Positions 53,980-64,000 of a stretch of 64,000 nucleotides of DNA are shown here, in pieces. Both the position numbers and the translations under genes were made by a program. Within the stretch, counting starts at the first letter, position 1. Each line of letters opens with the position of its first letter. The stretch comes from Uranotaenia lowii. Taxonomy: Eukaryota; Arthropoda; Insecta; Diptera; Culicidae. The notes below the pieces were generated by a model that was given only the letters and a program-made list of their open reading frames with translations, ran no database searches and was not told the DNA's origin. The DNA lies in the NCBI RefSeq assembly GCF_029784155.1, contig NC_073693.1:189713127-189777126 (forward strand), given 5' to 3'.

Positions 53980-54595
53980 ATTCAATGGAGTCCACTGTTC
54001 CTTTATTTATAAGAAAAGCTGTGAGCTTAAACTCTTCCTAATTGATTGAAAACAACTGATTCTGGTAAGTGAATTAATATTATTGAATTAAAAAATTATG
54101 ATCAAAGTTGTTGATGTTAGCATTTCAAGAGCATTCTAAGATATCCGAACGCATTAAAATCTCATATGGATCGATTATTGAGAATCGCAATCCGTATTCG
54201 TAATCCGAATTGCTGACCTAGAAATGAGAACAAGCAAGCTAGAGCTTTTGATAGTTAGTTGTTGACAAATATTGGTCTAACTAGGGATACCATGTAATGC
54301 CAAAAATAGGACATTGAGATCCCATTTAAAAAGATAAAAAAGTGTTACTGGAGATTCCAGGTTATTCTAAGTCATTTTAACATAATTGTATTGCAAGCTG
54401 TGATTTACATGCCATTTATATATTTTTTTTTAATCAATATGTACAATAGGGTGTCCCATTATTTACATGTGTGTATGTGTGTATGTGCGCGTGTGTGTGG
54501 AAAAAACGAACCATTTGGAAACGAGGCTTATACATGATCGGCTCATTATAATTCATTCAATCTGAGAATTGAAACACTACACATATTGAAAAAAT
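53980..54595 (+). other. 3' UTR and intergenic DNA with a GT microsatellite
   Basis: Contains a GT-rich tract (GTGTGTATGTGTGTATGTGC) at 54470-54499. AATAAA at 54593 is far from the stop. Nothing else seen. Confidence 0.5.
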
Positions 54596-54602
54596 AAACT
54601 GT

Positions 54603-56063
54603 CTCGACGAGGGATCTTTTCCCAATTCGTGGAAAACGGCGAAGTTGGTGCTGCTACCGAAACCTGGGAAACCCCTAGAGCAGCCCTTCATCATACAGAC
54701 CCATTTGTCTGCTGGACACCCTTGGTGAGCTACTGGAGAGAATAATAATTAACAGACTTATTATCAACACAGAAGGCGAAAGTCGACTGTCGGACAAACA
54801 GTTCGGTTTTCGGAAAGGGAGACGCCATCCGAATGGTGATAGAGTACGCGAAGCGCGCATATAAAATGAAGCGGACAGGTGTTCGTCACTGCGTCATTGT
54901 GACAATCGACGTTAAGAATGCCTTCAACAATGCCAGCTGGGAGACGATTGCCAAAGCGCTTCACAGGATGCGCGTTCCCAATACCCTCTGCAGGATAATA
55001 GGAAGCTTCTTCGAAAATCGAGTCGTGACGTATGAAACTGGGTTACGATCTACTGTCCTAACAGCGGGTGTTCCAATGGGTTCCATACTCGGACCTGTGC
55101 TTTGGAATGCCATGTACAATGAGGTGTTAACGTCGAAACTACCAACAGGCGTGCAGATAGTCGGATTTGCTGACGATATCGAGCTCATGATCACCGGCTA
55201 AAACAATCGAAGAGGTAGAAGACCTTGCAACGGTGTCCGTAGAAAGGGTTGGCATCTGCATGGAGGGAGTTAAGCTTCAGATAGCTCACCATAAAACCGA
55301 AGTTCTGCTCGCGACCAATAAAAGAGTTGTGCCGCACTTGGAGATTACTGTTGGAGGGCACACGACATCTTCGAAACAGCAGCTGAAATACCTTGGAGTA
55401 ATGGTCGACAATCGCTTAAGTTTTGGTGCGCATGTCAAATACTGTTGTGAAAGTGCATCAAAAGTCATAGATTCATTGGCCTGGATTATGCCAACTGCCA
55501 TGGTCCAAAGAGTAGCAAGAGACGTCTTCTTGCGAGCGTAACACTGTCGAAATTACGATACGGAGGAGCGGCCTGGAGCTCCGCGATAGAGGTAGAGCGC
55601 AACAGATCCAAATTAAGGAGCACACATCGGCTGATAGCCATGCGAGTTCTCTGTGCTTACAGGACCATATCATCAGATGCAGCTTTTGTCATCGCGGGCA
55701 TGATTCCCATCGACATAACTCTGGCGGAGGATATGGAGTGTTACAAAGCAAGAGCTGTTACAACGCAACATGGACGCATAGGCTAATCCCGCGGCTTTCA
55801 GACTGGGTAAATCGGAAGTATGGAGAGGTCAACTTCTACCTGACACAGTTTCTTTCGGGTCATGGGTGCTTCAAGCAATGCCTTCATCGGTTTAAGTTTA
55901 CCAGCTCGCCTTATTGCCCGGAGTGCGTAGATACGGAGGAATCGGCAGAATATGCTATCTTTGTCTGCCCCAGGTTCATTTCAAGGCGTCAACAACTTCA
56001 AATCAGTAGAGGAACCAATATTTACAAAAATATATTTTTGAAGTTATTGCTAAAAAAATCTTA
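54603..56063 (+). pseudogene. R1-type LINE reverse-transcriptase fossil
   Basis: Pieces in order: VLLPKPGKPLEQP, QFGFRKG (shifted frame), CVIVTIDVKNAFNNASWETI, GVPMGSILGPVLWNAMYNEV, VGFADDIELMIT, LKYLGVMVDNRLSFGAHVKY, then LRSTHRLIAMRVLCAYRTIS, ending with a degraded CPECVDTEESAEYAIFVC zinc region. The phrase GVPxGSxLGPxLWNxMYxxVL is typical of the R1 group. At least four frame breaks. The endonuclease and ORF1 are missing. Confidence 0.85.
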
Positions 56064-56160
56064 AGTGTCCGGTAGTAGACAAGTTCCCCCTACGTGGTTT
56101 TCTCGATCAAAAAAGAGTACTTACATGTCTGTACTCTTAAAAGAGTACGTACAGCACGCG

Positions 56161-56347
56161 TGGAAGCACGCGCACTGTCACTTTGACTTTGAACATCCAT
56201 AACTTTTTACTCTGATGATATTTTTTGGTCAAATTTTCAGCATAAGATTGATCGACTATCACACTATCATATCACAAAATTTGAGCTTTCTAAAGATTGC
56301 ATGGCCAGAAATACAGTAATTCTACGAAAATCGGACTTTTTGGACTT
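56161..56347 (+). repeat. dispersed 185-base repeat, copy 1
   Basis: Starts GGAAGCACGCGCACTGTCAC and ends in ACTTTTTGGACTTTT. Copy 2 lies at 58951-59138 in the same orientation, about 85 percent alike by eye. Confidence 0.75.
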
Positions 56348-58950
56348 TTCCCATTCAATCCGCGATATCTCAGAAACTACGCAACGCTTTTTATAAAAAT
56401 TTTGCAGAGTGGGTTGACCCTCAAACCTGCTGTAGGCGAATATAAGATGGTCCGGTGTTGCTGAAGATTCTCCGCATTGTGTCTCTCTCAATGATATTAT
56501 TGCGAAGAAGGTGTGACGGGAGACTGTAATATATTTCTGAGTTACGTCCTGATCGAAATAGTATGTCAGTTGAATCCCTTGCCATAACAGACTCAAGCTT
56601 AAAGTTTCAAAAGCTATCTTTTCGACGCTTGACGCGACATCTCTCAGTCTCTAGAGGCAACCGCGCTAGGCTTCCGAGCTTCTTAGTTGAGTTCCACAGG
56701 CGATCTCATTCAATTTTGCAACCGACTAAACGAGTTCGCAAAAAGAGGCTACGTGGTAAAAAAATTGCAAGTACCACCAATGTCCTTGAGAAAAAAAAAT
56801 AGAAACGGACAAAAGCCCATGAGTTAGGGATTCTGGAATGCGATGTGACACACACAACTGCCGAGGGCTCTGCCCTCGATTGCAGCGACTTAGCTTGGGG
56901 TAGGGGTTAGCTAATCGTCGTCGATTATCGCAGCCTCATTTGGTAGAAGTCGCTCGGCGGTGAAGATCAGGGCTCAGCACTGTGCCAGTTAGCCATTGCA
57001 CGAAATAGTAAGTGAAATATCGTGCAAATATAAGCCAGTCTGAGCATGTGAAGTTCTTAAACTAACTATATTTGTTTTATTCTAAATATGTGCTTAGGTT
57101 GATTAGTTTTCTGCAAGTACGTTCGTAGGCAAATATTAAGTGTTGCTCAGATCTTGGGCGCATGGCAGAAGCCAAGATTAAGTAAGGTCTAAGTTCCATC
57201 CGTCTATCAAATTGAAATTAAATTATAAAAATGTTTAGGTGACCAAGTGTGTGATTCGAAGAATTACCCAAATCCGCCGAAGGGTGGAGATAACGAGTAT
57301 AGTCAGCAGGTAATATTTTAGGTGTATAATATTACCTTATGTCGAACTAATTAACCCGTTGAACACAGCCATCCCATCGTTCAACGTGGGCGTTTGCTGG
57401 GAGCTGAAGGTCACATTCATCGCTCAGACTGTGGCGATGTTGATCCTGTGAAGTTGGCAAACATCATCCTTAGTCAACTGTGGAACACGTGTTTCTACTA
57501 ATCAAGCATCGACCGAGCTATCGCTACCAATAGCTGGAGAGCCGTCAAAAGGTGGTAGGAAAAACCGCTACTCTCCCTGCGGTCCAGTGTAGAAACCGGG
57601 TTCTCTTGGTCACTTCCGGCGAGCCTTCAAGCCAACTGTCACCACGTGTTGCTCGCTACAGTTTCTTCGAAACAATCAACCATCCAGCGTTACGGTTTAG
57701 CCAAGATCACAACCACCTCGCGCATGCGGTGGCTTGGCTAGTTGTTCTGATTCCGGAGCCGAAGAATCAGCAGGTTTGGAACCAACGGCACACCACATCA
57801 CAAGGTCAGATTAGATATAAGGAAATTGTATTTAACCATTAAGAGCTAATAGTTTTCGAGACGTCACATAGGGAATGAGGATCCATTTGAATACAGCTGT
57901 TAAAATCATTCCAAATTTTGTTATGCTCTAGAGTGTTTGGGTTTTGTTTGAATCCGTTGACGATTATACCATTTTGGGGTTGTGTGGGAGTAAGGTTTGA
58001 TTGTGTCGCAGGGTTTTGGGTGTCGCATCAATTTCCAGAAATTTTGAAGTTTAGGGCCGCAACTCGGTTGGTCGGTTGGATTATTGAATGTTGATCTAGT
58101 AGTTCTTAACTGTAAGCCCGCCTTGAACTGAGTCTCAAGCCGGGACGGAAGACACGCATCGACAGCCTCTTGGGTTTCTGAGAGTGGCGCTTAAGCTGTT
58201 GACAGCTCGGGTACAAACGTATTCGTTACAAGACGAGAGTGATTACATATCAGTTTTGATAAAATAACCACCTCCCGCCGGGTTAAGTTGTGTACAGAGA
58301 ACCATGGTATTGTTGAAACCTGTGGTAGAAGGTTGTGGAAAAATCTACCTTTAATACCGCTGTCCCAAGAGATTTGCCATGCTTCCAAAGCACGCACTTT
58401 GCACGGAAAGTTGAATACTGGTTTTTTAATTGCCTATGTCAATTTCTTCGAGCTAAACAATGCCTTTGCAATACAGATTACAGAGATCGGCAAAAAATCC
58501 TAATTCTGATATTGAATTTAGAATCTGATTTCTGTTATTAAATCAATTGTCCAAGTGAACTCAATCGAAAGTTTGAATTTGAAGTGTGAATTCTGATTGA
58601 AACCTTACTCTACTGAATTATTGTGTACCTTTTCGAAAAAACGAATATTAATTATGATTTTGCATAAGATACATTACGAATTCTGATTTTAAATTGTTTT
58701 CTTGAATTCCAATTTTGAATTCCTAAATTATTGAAAGTTGAATGTATATTCCAGAAGCTTAATTCTTGATCAGAAACACTTCCTAAATTTTGATTCTGAA
58801 TTAAATTTAGCATTTTTTCATTAATGAGCGAAATCGATTCTCAAGTATGCTACACAACGCTTAAATTTATACCAAAAAATCTAGCCACATTAAACTATTG
58901 CGTTTAGACTAGAATACCATATACAGTACCGTTAATAATTGTATAGAAAT

Positions 58951-59138
58951 TGGAAGCACGCGCACTGTCACTTTGACTTTGAACTTCCATAACTTTTTAC
59001 TGTGATGACATTTTTTGATCAAATTTTTTGCGTAAGACAGATCAGCTATCAAACTTTGAAAAAAAAATTGAGCTTTCTAAAGAATGTGTGGCCAAAGATA
59101 CAGTAATTCTACGTAAATCGGACTTTTTGGTCTTTTAC
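58951..59138 (+). repeat. dispersed 185-base repeat, copy 2
   Basis: Direct copy of 56161-56347. The pair flanks 2.6 kb, so it could be ends of one element or two independent insertions; no target duplication was found. Confidence 0.75.
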
Positions 59139-60828
59139 CATTTACCATTACCATTTTGCAGAGTGATTGTTGAAACATAAAGTTAACATGTCTGAAGTTT
59201 TTGAAAAGTTCTATCGAAGGGATCAAAAGTTATGCGACGTACAATATTTCAGGCATGAACCTCAAACAATGGCTACAAGAGACCAAATAAATTAATGAAT
59301 AAAAAAAAAACAAATAAAAAAGTATATTGTAAGGAAATATTTATAATGTAAGGAATACTACACGTTTTTTCTTCGAAGTATCACTACTGTATATGTTGTT
59401 AGTAAAAGATCGTCAGAATTAGGGGGGGAGGGGGGGGGGGGGGGGGTGGAGGAGGGTTTCACCAGATATTTTCTCGTTACTATCTGGTGAAAAAATCAAC
59501 AATCCGAGTAACTCATCAAAAGTTATTTGGTTTTATTCGGTTCAGAGAATTGCAAATTACAGCTGCTTGAGTTTGGTGGACTGACTTTTTCAATATTGAT
59601 CCTTTGAAGTGATAAGTAAACTTTTTTGATGAATAAACACTCCCACGGAATGAAACATTTTGAAAAATTTAAAAGCAGATCTATTAAGAAAAGTTTTAGG
59701 TTTTTATAGAAATTCGAGCATTTGCGGGTTTTTTTTTTTTGATAGGTAGGCTACGCTTGTTAGTGACGGGTGTGTTTTGTTTGGCAACAAAATTCAAGGA
59801 AGTGAAAATTTAGAAAACTACAAACTGTATTCGGATGGAACGTCAAATTTAGCCGGACTGTTCTCAGAACCTGATCACTGTTTTCCGGAATTGCTCGAAA
59901 ATTGTAGCAGCTGAACAATTGGACCAAACTTTTCCTTCCTGATGATGGCTTACAGGATTGAAAAGACATCAAAATACGAAACAAAGATAAGTGAACACTT
60001 CCATTTTTTCATTGGTGTACCGACTACATACAATCAAATTGTTTTTTTTTACCCACACAGAAATGGGACAAGAATTTCTAATTACAAATGATATAAAAAT
60101 GGGTTTTCACATTGTCTTTAGAATCTCGATATACATTCATCTCATGAAATTGTGTACAACAATGTTCAGTTATATATAAATCCCATTCTTTTGATTGAAT
60201 TTTGTGATAAATCGGTAGTTCCTATGTTAATGATCAACTTTGTATGATAATTTAAAATGTCAGTTTAGATTCTGGGTCAGGGTGAATTTTTTCAAGCAAT
60301 TCAATGCATTTGCTCAAAACTTTCTGGACAAGTATTGATTTTAAGTGGAATTCTACAAATGGTTTCATTTTTTAACGGTGAGAATCGATTAATATTTGAC
60401 ATTTTATAATAACAGAGTGCATTAGTTTTATTATTCATAGCCAAATTGAAAGACGTTTGTGAACAATTTCTAGGAAAGTTTTTTTGTTTGATTATCTTCG
60501 TGAAACGACAGTTGCTAATTTTAACTTTCATGGTTTTCGGAATAAAAAGTAGCATTAACATTTTTGATAAGTTTATTTTTTTTTTCAAAAATTGAAAACA
60601 AACTTTGTGGAGTTTTCAACCATACTTCAAATCTTTTTTAAGTCGTTTCTATATTTTTACGGCACTATGCCTTAAAATTTTCACTCGAAATAAGAAACAA
60701 GATTTTTTAGAGTCCCTTCATTGTTAATTTTTGTCACCATTAAACATAACATACTCAAGCCTTTAATGAACTGAAAGCTTTCAATAGGAACTAATAGGAG
60801 TTAGGAAAACAATTTTTAAGGTTCACCG

Positions 60829-61294
60829 TAACACTAGTCAAAAGTGTCTCCCAATTAATTCCTTCAAACCCTCTCCCAACCAAAATTGTTTTGCTAGGAT
60901 GCAGAGGTGACCTCGGTCCTAAAGCACAAAATAGATCTTTCATCCTTTTCTCTTTCTTCCAATCTATCTATTGACTACTAGGACGTGGCCGGCGCCGTTA
61001 TTGACGTTAAAAAAGAGAGCATCAGTTTTGTGCAGTGTGAATGAGCTGCTAATCCCAAGCACCATTCATTTGACCTCTGATCAAAATTGATGGCCTCGGT
61101 CAATCACGGAGTAGCAACCATTGGCAATGTGGAACTTGTTCTACTGAGCCACGCCAGCGATCGTGGACCTCGAAGTGATTGTTATTATAATATTTTTTTG
61201 GAACAAGCAATGCATACATTTTCTACAACCATGCACTTCGGGTTTTACGGTTTAAGGTGGATGCGAGTAGTTAATCAAGCTAAGCTAAGCTAAA
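60829..61294 (+). repeat. LINE 3' end or SINE-like repeat, copy B
   Basis: Matches copy A (22032-22508) over its whole length, including GATGCAGAGGTGACCTCGG, GGACGTGGCCGGCGCCGTTA, TGATGGCCTCGGTCAATCAC and the tail AAGCTAAGCTAAGCTAA. Confidence 0.75.
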
Positions 61295-61357
61295 TTCGAG
61301 CATTTGCGGGTTTTTTTTTAATAAATAGAAATATTTATAAGAATTTCAAATTATCAT

Positions 61358-61592
61358 CACACTTGTCAAAAGTTTTTCCTGATTATATCCTTCCATCCTA
61401 ATCTCCAAACCAAAATTATTTGCTACAATGCAGAGGTGACCTCGGCTTTAAAGCATGAATTATAAATCTTTCAATCACATTTCTCTCTTTCCATCCATCT
61501 CTTGACTACTAGGACGTGGCCGGCGCCGTTATTGATGTTCAAAGAGAGAACATAAGTTTTGGACATTTTGAATGATAGCTAAGCTAAGCTAA
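61358..61592 (+). repeat. LINE 3' end or SINE-like repeat, copy C (internally deleted)
   Basis: Shares GTCAAAAGT, ATGCAGAGGTGACCTCGG, CTACTAGGACGTGGCCGGCG and the tail AGCTAAGCTAAGCTAA with copies A and B. The block with TGATGGCCTCGGTC is missing. Confidence 0.75.
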
Positions 61593-61886
61593 ATGCGAGC
61601 ATTTGCGGGTTTTGTGTAACGGTTTTTTGCCACCTGAGGGGGGGGGGCGTAATGGGGGTGGACCCATAGGACCACGCATGCAAGAGAGTGTGCTTCATGT
61701 TCATATGAAATGTGTGATTTCATGACCTTTTCAATCACAAATATTTGAAACAAGATGAATAACATTTAACACAAATTTATTACACACAGGATACATATTC
61801 GATGCTTAAAATAATGTTCATTCATTGTACACAATTCTTCTCATAAATAAATGCATTTTTCTGCTTATAAAATTATAAACTAAATA

Positions 61887-62207
61887 TTAGAACCCCAGCA
61901 TTGAAGCAAAGACATCGAAAATGTATCTTAGATGAGCAACCGTTGTCTGAAAATTGCGGCTTGCTGCCCAATGGGGGCCGGCAGTTGCCCAGTGGAGCAA
62001 ACTCGTTCCGTCCAGCGGAAAGATGCTCAGAATTAGCGGTTGTTCATCCTTCAAGTAGGTGAAAGTCAGATTGTCTGATGTCAGCTGCCGGTGTTTGCTG
62101 GCATCAGGCAATGGAGTTTCGACTTGGTGGAAAAGGGTTTTCAAAACTTGATAATTTTGAAAATATTTTCCCGGCAAAACGCTTCTTTGAGAATGGTACC
62201 ATCTCAC
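61887..62207 (-). CDS. possible terminal exon of an unidentified gene
   Basis: On the minus strand an acceptor TTTGTAG at 62208-62214 opens a frame of 106 codons (VRWYHSQRSVLPGKYFQNYQ onward) to a stop at 61887. It is GC-rich against its surroundings, and AATAAA follows on the minus strand at 61784-61779. The sequence is rich in aromatic and hydrophobic residues (TFTYLKDEQPLILSIFPLDG; HLRYIFDVFASMLGF) and looks like a folded domain, but I do not recognise it. No ATG fits the start, so it needs upstream exons. Only oskar lies upstream on this strand, so the exon would have to reach across oskar or join an oskar transcript, or be a relic. Confidence 0.45.
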   Translation of the reverse strand: MRWYHSQRSVLPGKYFQNYQVLKTLFHQVETPLPDASKHRQLTSDNLTFTYLKDEQPLILSIFPLDGTSLLHWATAGPHWAASRNFQTTVAHLRYIFDVFASMLGF

Positions 62208-62346
62208 CTACAAATTACACTTAATCACTACAAAAATTACATACGATATCACAAATGGACAAGTGCTTCAAGCACATTTTAAAATTTAGTACTTTTGATG
62301 AAACCACAAAATGTTTGAAGCTATGCGTAAAATGCGAATCTACTAC

Positions 62347-63883
62347 CTATCTATACAGTGCCCCAAGATCAGCTTTCATGGCGTCCAAGATCCGCTGACG
62401 ACCGACCTTGTTCCAGAGCCAGTGTGGCTTCAGACTTCCGGTCACCTTGCGAGGTTCCTCTTGGAAGCATGAGCGTAGTGTACATCCTCGTTCGTCGACG
62501 AAATACTTGTGCACGTCGATAAATTTCCAATTGCTACGAATTAGGTTGTTGAACTTTTCGAGACCCTCAACGATGCTTACAATGTGGCAGCAGTTTGCCA
62601 GTGGAGAAACCGTAGTCACGATAATATCGGCCGCTCCGCGATAATTCAAGTTCTCTATCAGTTTGCGCAGATCCTGCTGCATGTCTATGAATTTGTGACC
62701 GTGCAGCAAGTCCACCGCGCCGACATTAATCATGACCCGATCGCTTATGTAGGGGGCTTCTAATACGCGGTCTGCTGCTTCCGCGATTGTCAAGCCGGAA
62801 ATGCAAAGCCCGCTCTGTTGGATGTAGTGTCCTGGAGCGGAAGAAATGTCAAAAATATCAATATCATGATTATGTGTGCAGTGTGCAAATGTACTCACTT
62901 TTGTCAATATAACTTCCTAATTCGTAAGCAGCAAGTGATAGGAAAAAGTCATCTCCGATCATCTGATAGCCACAGAAATTGGGATCTTTCATTTTCTGTA
63001 GGAAAAAAAATGATAAAAGAACGAAAAGTTACGTACCGAATAAGTTTAACCAGTTTAGAACTTACCTTTGCTTGGCCAAACTGTGAGTAGCTTGGCGCTT
63101 GTTTTTGTGTTCTGTTCCATCGCGGCTGTGGCGGTAAGTATGGATGGCTGATGATGTCACGCTGCTGCATCCGCTTCCAAGCATTGCGCCGAGGAATGAA
63201 ATTCACGTTATCCGGGTAAAATTTGTCCCCTTGGCTAGAGCCGCTGGTTTGAAATCTTGCCATGTTTGGTTGTTGATCAGTGATTGGACCTGGAGTTTGG
63301 CCTCGTTTGAAGTACTGCCTGTATCGACCAGGCACGAATTCTGCACTATCCGGGTTAAATTTACCCCCTTGGCTAGACCCGTTGTTGATTTGAATTTGTT
63401 GATTAGTACTTGAACCCGGATTCGGACCTCGCATCAAGGGATGATAGCTGCGGTTGTTATACATCTTGTTGTATGACGTTTTTTGATTAGCGATCATCTT
63501 GACTAGGTGTTCCGATTTTTTGGTTGAACAATACCACAAATATGGTCCATACGGAGCTTTGTAGACCGACCACACGTCCGGAATCCTACGTAGAAGTTCT
63601 GCTATCCCGTCTCGTCCATTATACATCGACTCAAGATTTACCCCGTTGTAATTCTCATAGTCTTCTACAGAAAAAAGAATCAATGAACAAGTACAGATTA
63701 TTATCGACATATGTACGAAACGTGCTTTGGATTATTCTTACTGATTATGTCTTGAACCGTGGCCCCATTTTGGATGCGTGATATGATGATACTCTGAATG
63801 CTTGCTATAAGATCCGGATTCTCTGTTGCCTCGGATTGCGTGGACAGATCAACGACATTTTCATGATGGCTAAGTCTAACCAT
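62347..63883 (-). CDS. osk: oskar, germ plasm organiser
   Basis: Four exons, 63742-63883, 63066-63664, 62899-62995 and 62347-62831; all GT-AG, phases fit, 440 aa. Oskar nucleates germ plasm at the posterior pole of the oocyte, recruiting Vasa through its LOTUS domain and binding RNA through the OSK domain. The LOTUS domain (about 24-95) is split by intron 1: DLIASIQSIIISRIQNGATV, then YENYNGVNLESMY and GIAELLRRIPDVWSVY. A polar linker (about 100-245) contains two copies of a 42-residue unit. The OSK domain (about 248-440), an SGNH-hydrolase relative, starts CGYQMIGDDFFLSLAAYEL; the GDS nucleophile motif reads GDD, in line with a non-enzymatic role. The fly long-form extension is absent. ATG in AAAAATGG context. 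Confidence 0.95.
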
Positions 63884-64000
63884 TTTTCAAAGTTGACGCA
63901 CTATATTACACTAAATCTCAGACACAAACTTCCTCTAACGATTGAAACGCGCACGAGGTGACCTTGACAAGAAGCTCACGATCTTACAGACAGTGACGCA
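63884..64000 (-). promoter_or_regulatory. oskar 5' UTR / promoter-proximal region
   Basis: Region upstream of the oskar ATG, to the window edge. No TATA box or clear Inr-DPE pair seen in 117 bases. Confidence 0.4.

Larger units (their letters stand above)
56064..59710. other. repeat-derived non-coding region
   Basis: No convincing gene. 56860-58330 is GC-enriched and looks like the relic of an unidentified element; short frames there (57552-57842) lack family features. A poly-G tract (59424-59446) and AT-rich DNA follow. A 185-base segment is present twice (next entry). Confidence 0.4.
59711..61614 (+). mobile_element. two LINE-tail insertions at one site with a triplicated target
   Basis: ATTCGAGCATTTGCGGGTTT occurs at 59712, 61294 and (one change, ATGCGAGC) 61593. 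The DNA between the first and second copies (59741-61291) ends with repeat copy B (60829-61294). That between the second and third (61321-61590) is copy C. Both end in AGCTAAGCTAA just before the target copy. This is the pattern expected when a second LINE-type insertion uses the duplicated target of the first. No coding capacity remains. Confidence 0.7.

Noticed and set aside
56563..56802. 79-codon basic frame
   Set aside because: No family resemblance, no acceptor or start context, and it lies in repeat-derived DNA.
57552..57842. 96-codon frame in a GC-rich block
   Set aside because: Composition explains the open frame; no domain or splice context seen.

Overview
The window is animal nuclear DNA: large AT-rich introns, spliced genes with GT-AG junctions and very dense transposable elements. 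A recognisable oskar gene (LOTUS plus OSK domains) restricts it to insects. The style of the repeats (I-clade LINE, Penelope-like fragments, hAT, Tc1/mariner, a tRNA SINE, LINE tails built on AGCTA) together with oskar fits a mosquito, probably culicine. That taxonomic step is inference, since no search was possible.

Host genes, left to right. (1) 53-158 is an unidentified terminal exon on the plus strand. (2) Three C-terminal exons of Kcmf1, an E3 ubiquitin ligase, lie at 14677-14984, 32296-32660 and 44687-45203; its zinc-finger exons must lie upstream, probably outside the window. Introns of 17.3 and 12.0 kb hold most of the repeats. A well-formed Inr-DPE promoter and a small ORF at 30796-31270, inside the first of these introns, may be a nested gene or an alternative Kcmf1 start. 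(3) A TMA16-like ribosome-biogenesis gene, plus strand, 48313-49106. (4) HMCES/SRAP, minus strand, 49155-51516, tail to tail with TMA16. (5) An unrecognised five-exon gene for 511 aa, plus strand, 52153-53979, divergent from HMCES. (6) A possible terminal exon, minus strand, 61887-62207. (7) oskar, minus strand, four exons, 62347-63883.

Mobile DNA. 810-2766 is a terminal-inverted-repeat (TIR) element with another inside it. 3316-3630 is a hairpin with hammerhead-like arms. 3798-4036 is a fresh SINE. 6204-14264 is a Ty3/gypsy-type LTR element (minus) with almost identical LTRs, reduced to an in-frame gag/integrase-tail fusion, into which a full-length I-clade LINE (6580-12330, plus, both ORFs open) inserted. 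The first visible Kcmf1 intron holds foldbacks at 17267-18046 and 28516-30018, a hAT-like element at 19314-21289, a perfect palindrome around a tRNA-like core (21476-21830), a dead mariner (24303-26190), a Penelope-like 3' end (27528-28226), an antisense LINE reverse transcriptase split by insertions, and a small MITE. The next intron holds a hAT-like composite (32810-39545) with a dead Tc1 inside, a mirror-image minisatellite (39731-40030) and a 3-kb foldback with arms near 0.9 kb (41541-44504). Right of 54 kb there are an R1-like LINE fossil and two LINE-tail insertions sharing one triplicated target site beside oskar.

The host genes do not form a pathway. Their proteins act in ubiquitin signalling, ribosome biogenesis, abasic-site repair and germ plasm assembly. 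The main points of interest are the foldback and palindromic elements, the minimised LTR element, and the candidate internal promoter of Kcmf1.
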